Shown here: positions 27,201-34,689 of the stretch, piece after piece | How the letters are laid out: each line of letters opens with the position of its first letter | How positions within the stretch are numbered: the first letter of the stretch is position 1 | NCBI GenBank assembly: GCA_963663525.2 | Contig: CAXXHC010000004.1 | Span: forward strand, 682,001 to 746,000 | Source: G963663525 sp963663525 | Lineage (GTDB): Bacteria; Myxococcota_A; SURF-8; G963663525 | Direction of reading: 5' to 3' | Length of the DNA stretch: 64,000 bases | Translations under genes and position numbers: made by a program | The notes under the pieces: generated by a model | Told to the model about the DNA's origin: nothing | Databases searched by the model: none | What the model saw: only the letters and a program-made list of their open reading frames with translations

Positions 27201-27295
27201 GCGGTTGCGCCTCGGTGGGGCCGTTTTCGTTTTCTCTCCCATGCCTGTTGTTTGTTGCGGCGATGCTCGGTTTTCGAAGACGTAAAACCGCTTGA
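24233..27295 (+). CDS. Secreted papain-like (C1A) protease with accessory domains and C-terminal anchor
   Basis: 1020 residues from ATG 24233 (GAGAGAAG upstream; signal peptide ending GTAWA). The C1A catalytic domain spans about 85-330: Gln105 and Cys111 in QGACGSCWAFA, His in AGHLVLLVGYDD, Asn in IAKNSWGAFW. It is followed by a PPC-like domain, a proprotein-convertase P-domain-like segment (about 570-690), and Cys-rich EGF-like repeats (CDDDNGCTADIC and similar). The end is GGC, a hydrophobic helix and RRRK, a sorting tail of the MYXO-CTERM/Synerg-CTERM type. It is probably cell-surface anchored. It starts 40 bp after the ZipA-like gene, so co-transcription is possible. Confidence 0.9.
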   Translation: MTTRKWRWGSVLLFCLVTVGTAWADDAGKLDTLRQAIRLQGAQWQAAETSISRLSPAERRKRMGWNPPEKVSKSKQFEPDSVYPLPKKLDWRDHGGNWVTPVQQQGACGSCWAFASIAAIESAFLLSEGKTYEEWPIDLSEGQAFACAPLSVSCETGGNAEYTYDIGMDVGITVEECLDYSSSLVLGSSNDISCTYECDDWTDQVYKLRGYTYITTGEYHYPEDIERVKAALQYGPVVAGLAIFSDFSYYAGGIYRHVWGDYEAGHLVLLVGYDDDEQCWIAKNSWGAFWGENGGYFRVAYDDAATNIMRWVSRPFVEGDQPPGSSCNNPIELDFDEEGRSERFFESGHEAFDENLVGSCGGNGKQVVLRFEVESASAFSATLDGSDAVLYVRSACDEETSEIVCDSGGSSYPGTGDCYVTVENLEPGTYYLFADTNHAEAGEWYHLQAELHPVRGLLYVEPTEVAGYVTKDGSLSRFDPQDGLLLANLGTKSIEYEIAVEGESISLMDTASGTLDPVASVEDGLTLGLQVSDTSSDFTSTLTVSADDALGSPVDVPVKVWSFPYGVEFVADSAQRLPSLEDAPYTVTFPVDADGPVYDVSVCLKVRNGMKGTFSAVLETPTDRSVDLFEYNPRDRRAVGPVVCFGPDRPPFEDLNILVGQEARGDWLLHLNSDDYARFEAAALFFATMPCDASSCDDDNGCTADICLNEGECGYRDMKFGQPCKDDLYCTVFEHCDAGQCVGAQREPTFNFPDCGVPQCYEEDEKVLIEPMDERCDDGDVCNGPETCNLLLGCMAGEPLETDDGIDCTNDGCDPVDGVFHEADDNLCEQPEDECREAQCDEAKGCVVSFTSHVACSLESGEEGICDEEACIAVKPGSRCGEALELEPGEHVFSFAELKHYDTTGSSCLPEDVTDGTRLYFRPASVPVRVTLEATKGRLVALDSCEGECLDVPVDEAFFVESESTVLAAIEVGEAGDDAFTVRIRKPSSGGCASVGPFSFSLPCLLFVAAMLGFRRRKTA

Positions 27296-27353
27296 ATTTC
27301 AATGGGTTTTGTCCGTTGTTTCGAGCAGTTTCTAGATAGTCGATAGTTAGATA

Positions 27354-27418
27354 GTAGGTCGGGTAATTGTTTTACCCGACACCTTGGCAAGGTCGGGTAA
27401 AACAATTACCCGACCTTG
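27354..27418. repeat. Dispersed repeat family C, copy 1; probable bidirectional terminator
   Basis: Two complementary hairpins in tandem: GTCGGGTAA...TTACCCGAC and GGTCGGGTAA...TTACCCGACC. It lies between the convergent protease and GH92 genes. Related sequences are at 51286-51352 and 61465-61490. Confidence 0.75.
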
Positions 27419-27427
27419 GTTATCCGT

Positions 27428-29752
27428 TCATCGTCCCCATTCTCCCGGCTTATCCCCCATGGTCAGCCTGAGTTCCCCCCCGGCGATGATCTGGTCATGG
27501 GTGATTTCGAGAGTATCGAGCGGATCGCCGTTCAAGCTCGCAGCCTGAATGAAAATCTTCGATTCGGACAAGCCTTCGGCGACGATTTCGAAGCTCTCTC
27601 CCGAAAAATACTCCGGATGCAGGCGTAGTTCGACGTGAGAAAAAGCGGGGGTCGTAATCAGGTAACGTGGCTCCCCCGGCGAAATCGGATACAAACCCAG
27701 CATGAGAAAAGCGGCGTAAGCGCTCATCGCCCCGCTGTCGTCGTTTCCGGGAAGACCGTCCGGCGCTACGGAAAAGGATTCCCGCCATATGGTGTCGATC
27801 CGTTCTTGCGACAAGTCGGGCCGCCCCGCCAAAGAATAAAGATAAGGAATGTGAAAACTTGGTTCGTTTCCTACGTCGAAATGGCCTCCATCGAAAAAAG
27901 CGTCCAGTTTGGCGACCGTGGCTTCTTTTCCGCCGATCAGTTCGATCAAACCGGGAACATCGTGGGGAACATACCAACTGTAAATCCAACTCGACGCTTC
28001 GCAGAAATCGTTGAAATCCGAGGTGTCGGCAGGATCGAAAGGCGTTACCCACGAGCCGTCCCGATTCAGGGGAACCATGAATCCCTCATCGGCGTTCCAA
28101 TGATTGCGGTAATTTTGCGCGCGATCGTCGAAGAGCTGGGCGTCTTCGGTCTTCCCCAGTGCTTCGGCCATACGCGCCACGCAGAAATCGTCTTGGGCAT
28201 ACTCAAGAGTCATCGAAACCGACTGGGTTTTGTCGCATTCGTGCGACACGTAGCCGAGCGTTCGGTATTCCGAAGGCGTTCCCAAATTCAAATACCCGCA
28301 CATCGCATCCTTCATCGGGTTGTCGTCGTCTTCCATGGAACTTTTCAGGATGGCTTCGTAGGCCAAATCGACGTCGAAATCGTCGAATCCCTTCACATAG
28401 GCGTCCACGATGATGGGAACGGCGGGGTTGGCGATCATGACACGAGAATACCCGGTTGCCTGCCAGGAACATTTGGGCAGCCATCCTCCAGATTCATAGG
28501 ACGCCAACAACGAGCGCACCACATCGGAACGAATTTCCGGCTCGACCAGCGTTCCCAGGGGATGCAGGGTGCGGAACGTATCCCACATGCACCAGTCGTC
28601 GCCGTAATACTGCCATCCCTCCGCGTCTCCGGTGGACCCGAAACCGTCCGTTGCGTCGAAATACAGGTCGTCCGACTCGGTTAAATCGGTCGGTTGAAAA
28701 AGACTGTGGTATAAAGCCGTATAAAAGATTTTCTTGAGGCCGTCGTTATCACTCGTGACCTGTACCCGGTTGAGCAATTGGTTCCAGCGAGCGGCGGTAT
28801 CCTCGTACAATTCGTCGAATCCCAATCCAGACTGTTCCGCCTCCAGATTTCGTTGCGCCTGTTCGATAGAGATCCTGGAAAGCCCGACTCGCAGCAGGAG
28901 CGGCTCGTCAAGTGCGCCGAAACGGGCGAAGGCTCCGATTCTTGCTCCCGAAGCGTCAGTTGCCCCTAACAGCAGCGGTTCCTCTTCATCCGCGTGAAAA
29001 ACACCGGAGGAGATCATTGCTGCGCTGGTCTCGATATGAAAATAAATGGTGCTTTCGCCTGTGCTGCCGTTTCCGCCGGAAAGAAGCAGACCGAGAATGG
29101 GGTGGACATCGTACACCGCCAGGCCCTCGATGGTGTGTTCGTCCACGATCTCGACCAACCCGCCGATCGAATCGCCACGCGAATAGCCGAGATCCAGAAC
29201 AACGGTCGCATCGGCCTGGGAGGGATATTGATAGCGGTGTATGGCGCTGAATCCTCCTGCGGTCAGTTCCACGTGAACGCCATTGTCGAGCGTCACGGCG
29301 TAATATCCTGCCTCGGCCTGTTCGTCGGCGTGGTCGAATGCCTGGGCGTATCCATCGGGATGTACTTCAACGTCGTCTACGAGTGGAACGAGCAGGATCT
29401 GCCCATAGCCGTTTCCCGATCCCCCCGGACCTTCCAAAAACGTGTGCGCGAACCCGTCGATGACCGAAGTGTCGAATCGATAGCTCGCCACTTCGCCAGG
29501 CTCTTCGTGCGTCGCCGGTCCGACACGAACGAATCCGTGTGGCCGAAGCGCGCCGACAATCACGTTTCCGGAGCCCGCGCTGCCGATTAGGGGATCGACG
29601 TAAGGGAGCAGGTCCGTTGTTGACCCTACAAATTCGGCCTCCGCAGTGTCTTCGTCGCCGTCGATTACGGGATTGCCCTCCTCGCTGCAACTTATCGAAA
29701 GTACTGCAAGAAACAATCCTACTATCGTAAAATACATCCTAAGCCCCGGCAT
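27428..29752 (-). CDS. GH92-family glycosidase (alpha-1,2-mannosidase-like) lipoprotein
   Basis: 774 residues from ATG 29752, supported by AAAGGA seven bases upstream; the longer frame to 29920 has no such site. The signal peptide ends in lipobox SISC, followed by an acidic tether (IDGDEDTAEAE). The body matches GH92: YVDPLIGSAGSGNVIVGALRP at the start, DDWCMWDTFRTLHPL, and the signature GNDDSGAMSAYAAF near the C-terminus. GH92 enzymes are Ca-dependent exo-mannosidases trimming alpha-mannose; the exact linkage cannot be read. It converges on the protease gene. Confidence 0.9.
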   Translation of the reverse strand: MPGLRMYFTIVGLFLAVLSISCSEEGNPVIDGDEDTAEAEFVGSTTDLLPYVDPLIGSAGSGNVIVGALRPHGFVRVGPATHEEPGEVASYRFDTSVIDGFAHTFLEGPGGSGNGYGQILLVPLVDDVEVHPDGYAQAFDHADEQAEAGYYAVTLDNGVHVELTAGGFSAIHRYQYPSQADATVVLDLGYSRGDSIGGLVEIVDEHTIEGLAVYDVHPILGLLLSGGNGSTGESTIYFHIETSAAMISSGVFHADEEEPLLLGATDASGARIGAFARFGALDEPLLLRVGLSRISIEQAQRNLEAEQSGLGFDELYEDTAARWNQLLNRVQVTSDNDGLKKIFYTALYHSLFQPTDLTESDDLYFDATDGFGSTGDAEGWQYYGDDWCMWDTFRTLHPLGTLVEPEIRSDVVRSLLASYESGGWLPKCSWQATGYSRVMIANPAVPIIVDAYVKGFDDFDVDLAYEAILKSSMEDDDNPMKDAMCGYLNLGTPSEYRTLGYVSHECDKTQSVSMTLEYAQDDFCVARMAEALGKTEDAQLFDDRAQNYRNHWNADEGFMVPLNRDGSWVTPFDPADTSDFNDFCEASSWIYSWYVPHDVPGLIELIGGKEATVAKLDAFFDGGHFDVGNEPSFHIPYLYSLAGRPDLSQERIDTIWRESFSVAPDGLPGNDDSGAMSAYAAFLMLGLYPISPGEPRYLITTPAFSHVELRLHPEYFSGESFEIVAEGLSESKIFIQAASLNGDPLDTLEITHDQIIAGGELRLTMGDKPGEWGR

Positions 29753-29971
29753 GATTTGTCCTTTCAAAAACTTTGCTCGGGTCCGAGGGAATAAAATTCC
29801 TACCGCTCCTCGGCACCTGTTTGGATAGGCTGACTTTAAATCGATTCCAATAAGTTTGGCGAACATAACATCAATAATTCCTCGAAAGAAAGGATAATCC
29901 TGAAATAGGCTGTCTTTCATGGAAAAGGCTGATTGATTATCTGAGCAGTGGATGTTCCGCCAGGGTAGCGC

Positions 29972-30484
29972 TTACTCTGCGGGTGTTTTCGCAAAAGCGA
30001 GAATGTGGCCGTCGGGATCTGTTCCATAGGCGACGAAATCTCCCCATGGGCGTTTCATGGGTTCACTTATACCCGTGCCGCCTGCTTCGATCAAGGTTCG
30101 GTATTGTTTTTCGGGATCATCGACAAACAGGTAAAGCTCGCAGCGGGGAATTCCGTTTCCGCTGGAAGGTGTGGGGAGTGCGTCGCCCAGGAAGGTCGAG
30201 GTTCCCTTCTCCGGCATAAGGCCGAGGGTCGTGGTCCCGGATAGCGGAAACTCGGTCATGCCGGGAACGTCCAGCAGAGAATCCTCACCAAGAACCGCTC
30301 GATAGAAAGCCCGACTCCGTGCCTGATCGGCCACGTAAAGAATCACCATCGCCTTGTTCATTGCGATTTCTCCTTTTCCTTTGTCGTCAAGTCGTTTCGC
30401 TCGACCAGCGCATCCGACCAGCAAAACCATGACAAACGTTATATATAGTACCTGCCTGAAAAAGTTTGCCAATTCTTGCTTCAT
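29972..30484 (-). CDS. Glyoxalase/VOC-fold protein with optional lipoprotein leader
   Basis: 170 residues from ATG 30484, or 129 from ATG 30361. The C-terminal 129 residues form a vicinal oxygen chelate domain (MVILYVADQARSRAFYRAVL, CELYLFVDDPEKQY, FVAYGTDPDGHILAFAK). The 41-residue extension is a lipoprotein signal (FVMVLLVGC). Both starts have ribosome sites: AGGAG before 30484 and AAGGAG before 30361. Cytosolic and membrane-anchored forms may both be made. VOC enzymes include glyoxalases, dioxygenases and resistance proteins; the metal ligands do not settle which this is. Confidence 0.78.
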   Translation of the reverse strand: MKQELANFFRQVLYITFVMVLLVGCAGRAKRLDDKGKGEIAMNKAMVILYVADQARSRAFYRAVLGEDSLLDVPGMTEFPLSGTTTLGLMPEKGTSTFLGDALPTPSSGNGIPRCELYLFVDDPEKQYRTLIEAGGTGISEPMKRPWGDFVAYGTDPDGHILAFAKTPAE

Positions 30485-30527
30485 TTCATCTTCTCCTGAA
30501 CCGTTTTACTATTGGTATAGCTCCTAG

Positions 30528-30701
30528 CCCGGAAAATTCATGAAGAATCTACTGCGACTTGAAAACCCTTGATCTTTCACTCGTTTCCCGATTTTCATCC
30601 TCGACAGACTGTTCAGTATGCCTCCGGGTGAAAATCGCTCCAACTTCATGAAATATCATCGGTTTTCGGCGTCTCGCTACGATCCTCATGAATTTTCCGG
30701 G
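30528..30701. mobile_element. 174-bp MITE-like element, copy 2, in CTAG
   Basis: Near-perfect terminal inverted repeats CCCGGAAAATTCATGA / TCATGAATTTTCCGGG. CTAG duplications lie at 30524-30527 and 30702-30705. It is nearly identical to the reverse complement of 14921-15093. Confidence 0.88.
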
Positions 30702-30730
30702 CTAGAAAAATCGTGACAATATCGTCGAGG

Positions 30731-30950
30731 TCCGAAAAGGGCGGAAATTAAAATAGAGCAAAATATTTCGGAGGCAACTGCAACATATAGAAATTAAAAG
30801 ACTTATATCCCCTCTCCCTTTGGGAGAGGGTTAGGGTGAGGGAACACGAAACTTCCCCTCACCCGGTGCTAAAGCACCGACCTCTCCCACTGGGAGAGGC
30901 GCTTGAACCCTTCGGGTCCATTTTAAATCCGCACTAAAAAATTTCCGCCC
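30731..30950. mobile_element. Family D element, diverged copy 3
   Basis: Ends with GGGCGGAAATTAAAATAG on the left and the complement of GGGGCGGAAATTT on the right, like the elements at 44398 and 48007. An 8-bp direct repeat CGTCGAGG flanks it (30723-30730, 30951-30958). The interior differs and carries a common REP-type sequence. Confidence 0.6.
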
Positions 30951-30990
30951 CGTCGAGGGGACAAAAAAAGCCTGATTGACAGAAGGAAAC

Positions 30991-31986
30991 ATGGAGAAAA
31001 TCTATCTGATCTCGAAGGTTTTTACGAATCTTTTACACGAAAACCGGCCTTGTACCGAGACAATCAAGAGTACAATAGGCAGGAATTTTACGGTTGTGCG
31101 CGAAATGCTCTTTACAGAGCCGGATCGTAGAGTCCGGCGATTGCCACGAAAAAATGGATTGCCCATGCCCAGTAGAGCCGCCACGTTTCGCTATCTGCTG
31201 ACCCTGCTTCAGGTTTTCAACGCCAAAAACATCTTCAATCACATGAAAATCGGGGCCGGATTGTTGCTTCTGGCCACTAGTTTCGTGGTGTTTGGCATCC
31301 TGTTGATCTTGTTGCTGCCCAGCCGGGTTTTACGCATAAAGCTCTGTAATTACTACGGTAAAACCGTCGGTCGCGCCATTGTATGGTTGGCCCGTTGTCC
31401 TGTGACGGTGGAGGGCAAAGAGCATCTAGACCGTCATCGTCCGGCGATATACATCTCCAATCACACGTCGATGATCGATATTTTCATTGCCATCTGGCTT
31501 TCGCCGGTGGGAACGGTGGGTATCGCAAAGAAAGAGGTCATCTACTACCCGTTTTTCGGTCAATTGTATATGATTTCCGGGCACTTGCGCATCGATCGGG
31601 GAAACTCCCCCAAGGCGATTCGTTCGTTGCAGAGTCTCGCCGGGACGGTGCGCGCCAACAAGCTTTCGATCTTTCTCTGGCCGGAGGGGACGCGTTCGCG
31701 CAACGGGCGCTTGCAGCCTTTAAAAAAAGGGTTGTATCACCTCGCCGTGCAGACCGGTTTGCCCGTCGTGCCGATGGTGGTGCTAGGTGCGCATAAAAGC
31801 TGGGAAAAGCACTCGATGCACATCCACGGCGTGCCGATTCTGGTCAAGGTGCTGCCGCCCATCGACACTTCGGATTGGGAAGAACTCGGCCCGGAAAAAG
31901 CGCTGGCGCAAGTCCATGGACAGTTCAAAGAAACCCTTCCACAAGAGCAAAAACCTCTTCCCGCCGAGGATCATCCCCTCCGATAG
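30991..31986 (+). CDS. plsC: 1-acyl-sn-glycerol-3-phosphate acyltransferase (PlsC)
   Basis: 331 residues from ATG 30991, preceded by AGAAGGA. It acylates lysophosphatidate to phosphatidate at the inner membrane. The family blocks are NHTSMID (His158, Asp163), GHLRIDRGN, LWPEGTRSRNG and LPVVPMVVLG. A hydrophobic helix lies at about 88-110. The first 60-80 residues have no counterpart in typical PlsC proteins (about 240 residues), so translation may instead begin at an internal ATG such as 31165. It converges on the PhoU-like gene. Confidence 0.88.
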   Translation: MEKIYLISKVFTNLLHENRPCTETIKSTIGRNFTVVREMLFTEPDRRVRRLPRKNGLPMPSRAATFRYLLTLLQVFNAKNIFNHMKIGAGLLLLATSFVVFGILLILLLPSRVLRIKLCNYYGKTVGRAIVWLARCPVTVEGKEHLDRHRPAIYISNHTSMIDIFIAIWLSPVGTVGIAKKEVIYYPFFGQLYMISGHLRIDRGNSPKAIRSLQSLAGTVRANKLSIFLWPEGTRSRNGRLQPLKKGLYHLAVQTGLPVVPMVVLGAHKSWEKHSMHIHGVPILVKVLPPIDTSDWEELGPEKALAQVHGQFKETLPQEQKPLPAEDHPLR

Positions 31987-32012
31987 CACGCTCAACTATT
32001 TGAAATTTATAC

Positions 32013-32047
32013 GAAAAACTTTCCCGACACCTTTAATGCCGGGAAAG
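32013..32047 (-). terminator. Rho-independent terminator of the PhoU-like gene
   Basis: On the minus strand, an 8-bp stem CTTTCCCG / CGGGAAAG is followed by a T-run (GTTTTTCG). It lies just after the PhoU-like stop and also faces the end of plsC. Confidence 0.7.
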
Positions 32048-32069
32048 AATAGAGAGGCGAAATCTGTTC

Positions 32070-32756
32070 TCAGTTTTCGGGGGCCGGTTCGTCGAAGAAG
32101 TCGAGCTTGTCGAGAGGCAGATACACCGACGTGGCGATGTTGATCTGATGGCTGAGGATTCGCTTGAAGTAGCGGAACAGTAAGGCACAGGCTACTGGGT
32201 TGGAGCAATCGATGACGTTGGGGTCTCCAGCGATCAGACCGTCGATGTTCGTCTGGCAGCGTTGCTGGTCTCGCTTGGAAAGATCGACGATTTCCAGCGT
32301 CCGTTTCTGGTCGTCCGACTTGAGCACCTCGCGGATGTTGTCGAACTGCTTGAGGATATTTTTCCGCATTTTGAGAAGGTTGGCTTGGGCCTCCGGTTTT
32401 TCAGGACCATTCGCGGCACGAAGCACGCGGAAAATGTTTTTGCAGAAATCTCCGAGGCGTTCGGCGTCTTTGACGAGGCTCATGAACGCCATCACCGAGG
32501 AAAGATCGCTCGTCGCGCACTTGCCTACGACCAAGTGCGTATATAGACGGCGGCGGATTTCCGATTCCAACTTGTTGATTTCCTCGTCTTTTTCCCAGAG
32601 ATACGTTCGCAGATCCTCGTCCGCCGGGGCGGAATCGAGTGGAGAGGTGGCCTTAGAAAACATATCCTTCGCCAGGGCCAGCATTTCGTCGAAGGTATGT
32701 TCCACTTTCTGCAGGGTGGAGTGTTTTTCGAAAATCTTCAATATTTCTTTAATCAT
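32070..32756 (-). CDS. PhoU-like phosphate regulatory protein
   Basis: 228 residues, all helical. PhoU-type repeats are seen in EINKLESEIRRRLYTHL, MSLVKDAERLGDFCKNIFRVL and LLFRYFKRILSHQINIATSVYLPLDKLDFFDE. PhoU proteins bind metal clusters and control phosphate uptake or the PhoR/PhoB pathway in the cytoplasm. No Pst or Na/Pi transporter gene is in the window, and the nearest kinase gene is a separate unit 177 bp upstream on the same strand. Confidence 0.78.
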   Translation of the reverse strand: MIKEILKIFEKHSTLQKVEHTFDEMLALAKDMFSKATSPLDSAPADEDLRTYLWEKDEEINKLESEIRRRLYTHLVVGKCATSDLSSVMAFMSLVKDAERLGDFCKNIFRVLRAANGPEKPEAQANLLKMRKNILKQFDNIREVLKSDDQKRTLEIVDLSKRDQQRCQTNIDGLIAGDPNVIDCSNPVACALLFRYFKRILSHQINIATSVYLPLDKLDFFDEPAPEN

Positions 32757-32933
32757 TTCAGCCTCTTTAAACTTGAATTGTAGGTTGGGATTATAGCAAG
32801 GGCCGCAACCCCTGACAATGTTATGCGCCGATTTCCGAAAGCCGTAAAGCGAAACGAACCAATTTTTAACAAGGAGGTGTTTTTATTGGTGCGAAAAAGG
32901 GACGTTATGAGGCTTGAAAGTGTGAAAAGCAGG

Positions 32934-33866
32934 CTACATGCCGTTGGTTTTTACGGGAAAACGCAGGACGGCGATCGCTCCTCCCTGCGGATCGTTGGCC
33001 AGCGCCAGCGTGCCTCTGTGAAACAGGGCTATGCGCCTCACGGTTTCCAGGCCAAGACCTTTCAAGCTCGCTCGTGCGCGTGCCAGCGGCTTTCCCCCAC
33101 CGATGGAAGTATGGAAAAAGTCCAGAAATTCCGCGTCGATACCCTCGCCTTGATCCTTCACTTCGAGGAGAACTTCCTCCCCCTCGGCAAACAGCCGAAG
33201 TGTCGCCGAATAGGTGCCGGAGTGCTCGAACACGTTGCTCAACAACTGTTCCACGGCCACGAGCAGCAACTCCGGGTGGTGGCGAACCGGACGTTCCCCA
33301 ATCTCGTTGGTGAAAGAAAGGGTTCCATCGCGTGTTTCAGCCAATAAACGGCAGCGTTCGACGGCAAGTTCCACGGTTGATGATAGCACGAGTTCGGGCA
33401 ATTCCACGGCAGGGGACAACTCCCGTAACATGAACAATCCCAGCACGTTACGGCTCAAATGGCCCAACGTCGTCGTTTCGAATTGGATGTTTTCCAGCCG
33501 GGATTGCACGTTTCCGTCTTTGGAAAGAGCGACTTTCGCGGCGTCCAAATCCAGTTGCAGGCGCTGCAGGGGCGTCTTCATGGCGTGGCCGAGCATCGCC
33601 GTGAGTGTTTCGATTTCCTCCATCGTGCGGTCCCGCAGGTCTTTCACGCGCAGCAAAAGCGCGTAACTCCAGGCCGCCATGCCGAACAGCAGCCAGAGCA
33701 CGAGGCAACCCAGCACGAGCAACGGAAGAAAGGTGGTACGGTCGGCGGGATGGTCGAGCGAAAAATAGAGTCCGCCTGCAAGTCCCACGGGAAAAAGCAA
33801 TGCCGCACCCGCGAGAAGCGTGAATTTTGGCCATGAACCGAGCCGATTTTGGAGGTGTTTCTTCAT
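32934..33866 (-). CDS. Membrane sensor histidine kinase (orphan)
   Basis: 310 residues from ATG 33866; a GTG seven codons earlier is possible. Two membrane helices (about 15-36 and 47-72) enclose only a ~10-residue periplasmic loop, so sensing is probably within the membrane. The H-box is MLGHAMKTPLQRL (His94; Ala replaces the usual Glu after His). The N-box VEQLLSNVFEHSG, G1 VKDQGEGI and G2 KGLGLETV of the ATPase domain are intact. No response regulator is adjacent. It follows the SDR gene by 39 bp on the same strand. Confidence 0.85.
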   Translation of the reverse strand: MKKHLQNRLGSWPKFTLLAGAALLFPVGLAGGLYFSLDHPADRTTFLPLLVLGCLVLWLLFGMAAWSYALLLRVKDLRDRTMEEIETLTAMLGHAMKTPLQRLQLDLDAAKVALSKDGNVQSRLENIQFETTTLGHLSRNVLGLFMLRELSPAVELPELVLSSTVELAVERCRLLAETRDGTLSFTNEIGERPVRHHPELLLVAVEQLLSNVFEHSGTYSATLRLFAEGEEVLLEVKDQGEGIDAEFLDFFHTSIGGGKPLARARASLKGLGLETVRRIALFHRGTLALANDPQGGAIAVLRFPVKTNGM

Positions 33867-33905
33867 GAAACAATGTTTCCGTGACACTGGGCGAACGGGG
33901 AGTAA

Positions 33906-34676
33906 CTACTTGTTTTCCCTACCTTTTTTCCTCGGAGGACCGGCCACCGTGCGTGTATACAACCCGGCTGGAAACAAGCAGGCCGTGCGCATCGCAAGTT
34001 GCATCGGCAAGGGAAATTCGATGTGCATCGCCCCGGCCTGGATTTTTTTGGCGATGTAGCGCGCCGCTTTTTCGGCAGGCCACAAAAACGGCATCGGATC
34101 TTTGTTTACCTTGGTCATCGGTGTATCTACGAAACCCGGACAGATATTGATGAATCGAATATCCGAGCCGGTCAGTGTCAGTCGGAAACCCTCGACCATC
34201 ACCCGCACCGCCGCTTTGCTGGCGGCGTAGGCGGGACTTTGGGGCAGGCCGCGATACCCTGCCAGCGAACTCACGGCGGCGATGGCCGCGCCCTCGGCGT
34301 CGCGATAATGCGGATACAGGGCCGCGATCCAGTGTAACACCCCGAAATAATTGGTTTCGAAGGTGCGCCGGTGAAGGTCTACATCCACCTCGGTGCGCTT
34401 GTCGAGTTCTCCCACTCCGGCGTTGAGGATTGCCGTCAAGGGTACGGTATCGAGGTTTTCCACGACGGTTTCGACCGCTTGCCGGTCCGTGGTGTCGCAG
34501 ATGAAATATCGGAAGCTTTCGCCAAGTTCCTCTTGCAGCGCGGCGAGTTTTTCCTCCCGCCGGGCGATACCCACCACCCGGCGGTTTTTCTTTACGTATT
34601 CACGACTTAGCGCTTCTCCGATGCCGGAAGAGGCTCCCGTAATCAAAACAGCGTCACGATCCGTCGGTTTCGCCAT
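33906..34676 (-). CDS. Short-chain dehydrogenase/reductase
   Basis: 256 residues. Classical SDR: cofactor loop TGASSGIG (about 13-20), NAG motif (ILNAGVGE), catalytic Ser in AAVSSLAGYRG and YAASK (Tyr, Lys). The Arg-rich stretch after strand 2 (GIARREEKL) suggests NADP preference. The C-terminus has a hydrophobic stretch and ends in basic residues (RKKGRENK), suggesting loose membrane association. The substrate is unknown. It starts 13 bp after the large lipoprotein gene, so probably co-transcribed. Confidence 0.87.
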   Translation of the reverse strand: MAKPTDRDAVLITGASSGIGEALSREYVKKNRRVVGIARREEKLAALQEELGESFRYFICDTTDRQAVETVVENLDTVPLTAILNAGVGELDKRTEVDVDLHRRTFETNYFGVLHWIAALYPHYRDAEGAAIAAVSSLAGYRGLPQSPAYAASKAAVRVMVEGFRLTLTGSDIRFINICPGFVDTPMTKVNKDPMPFLWPAEKAARYIAKKIQAGAMHIEFPLPMQLAMRTACLFPAGLYTRTVAGPPRKKGRENK

Positions 34677-34689
34677 GGTTGCGATCCTT

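Larger units (their letters stand above)
30485..30990. other. Repeat-filled intergenic region, no gene
   Basis: Holds a MITE-like element (30528-30701), a diverged family D element (30731-30950) and, inside the latter, a REP-like segment with GGGAGAGGGTTAGGGTGAGG. No reading frame here is supported. Confidence 0.75.
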
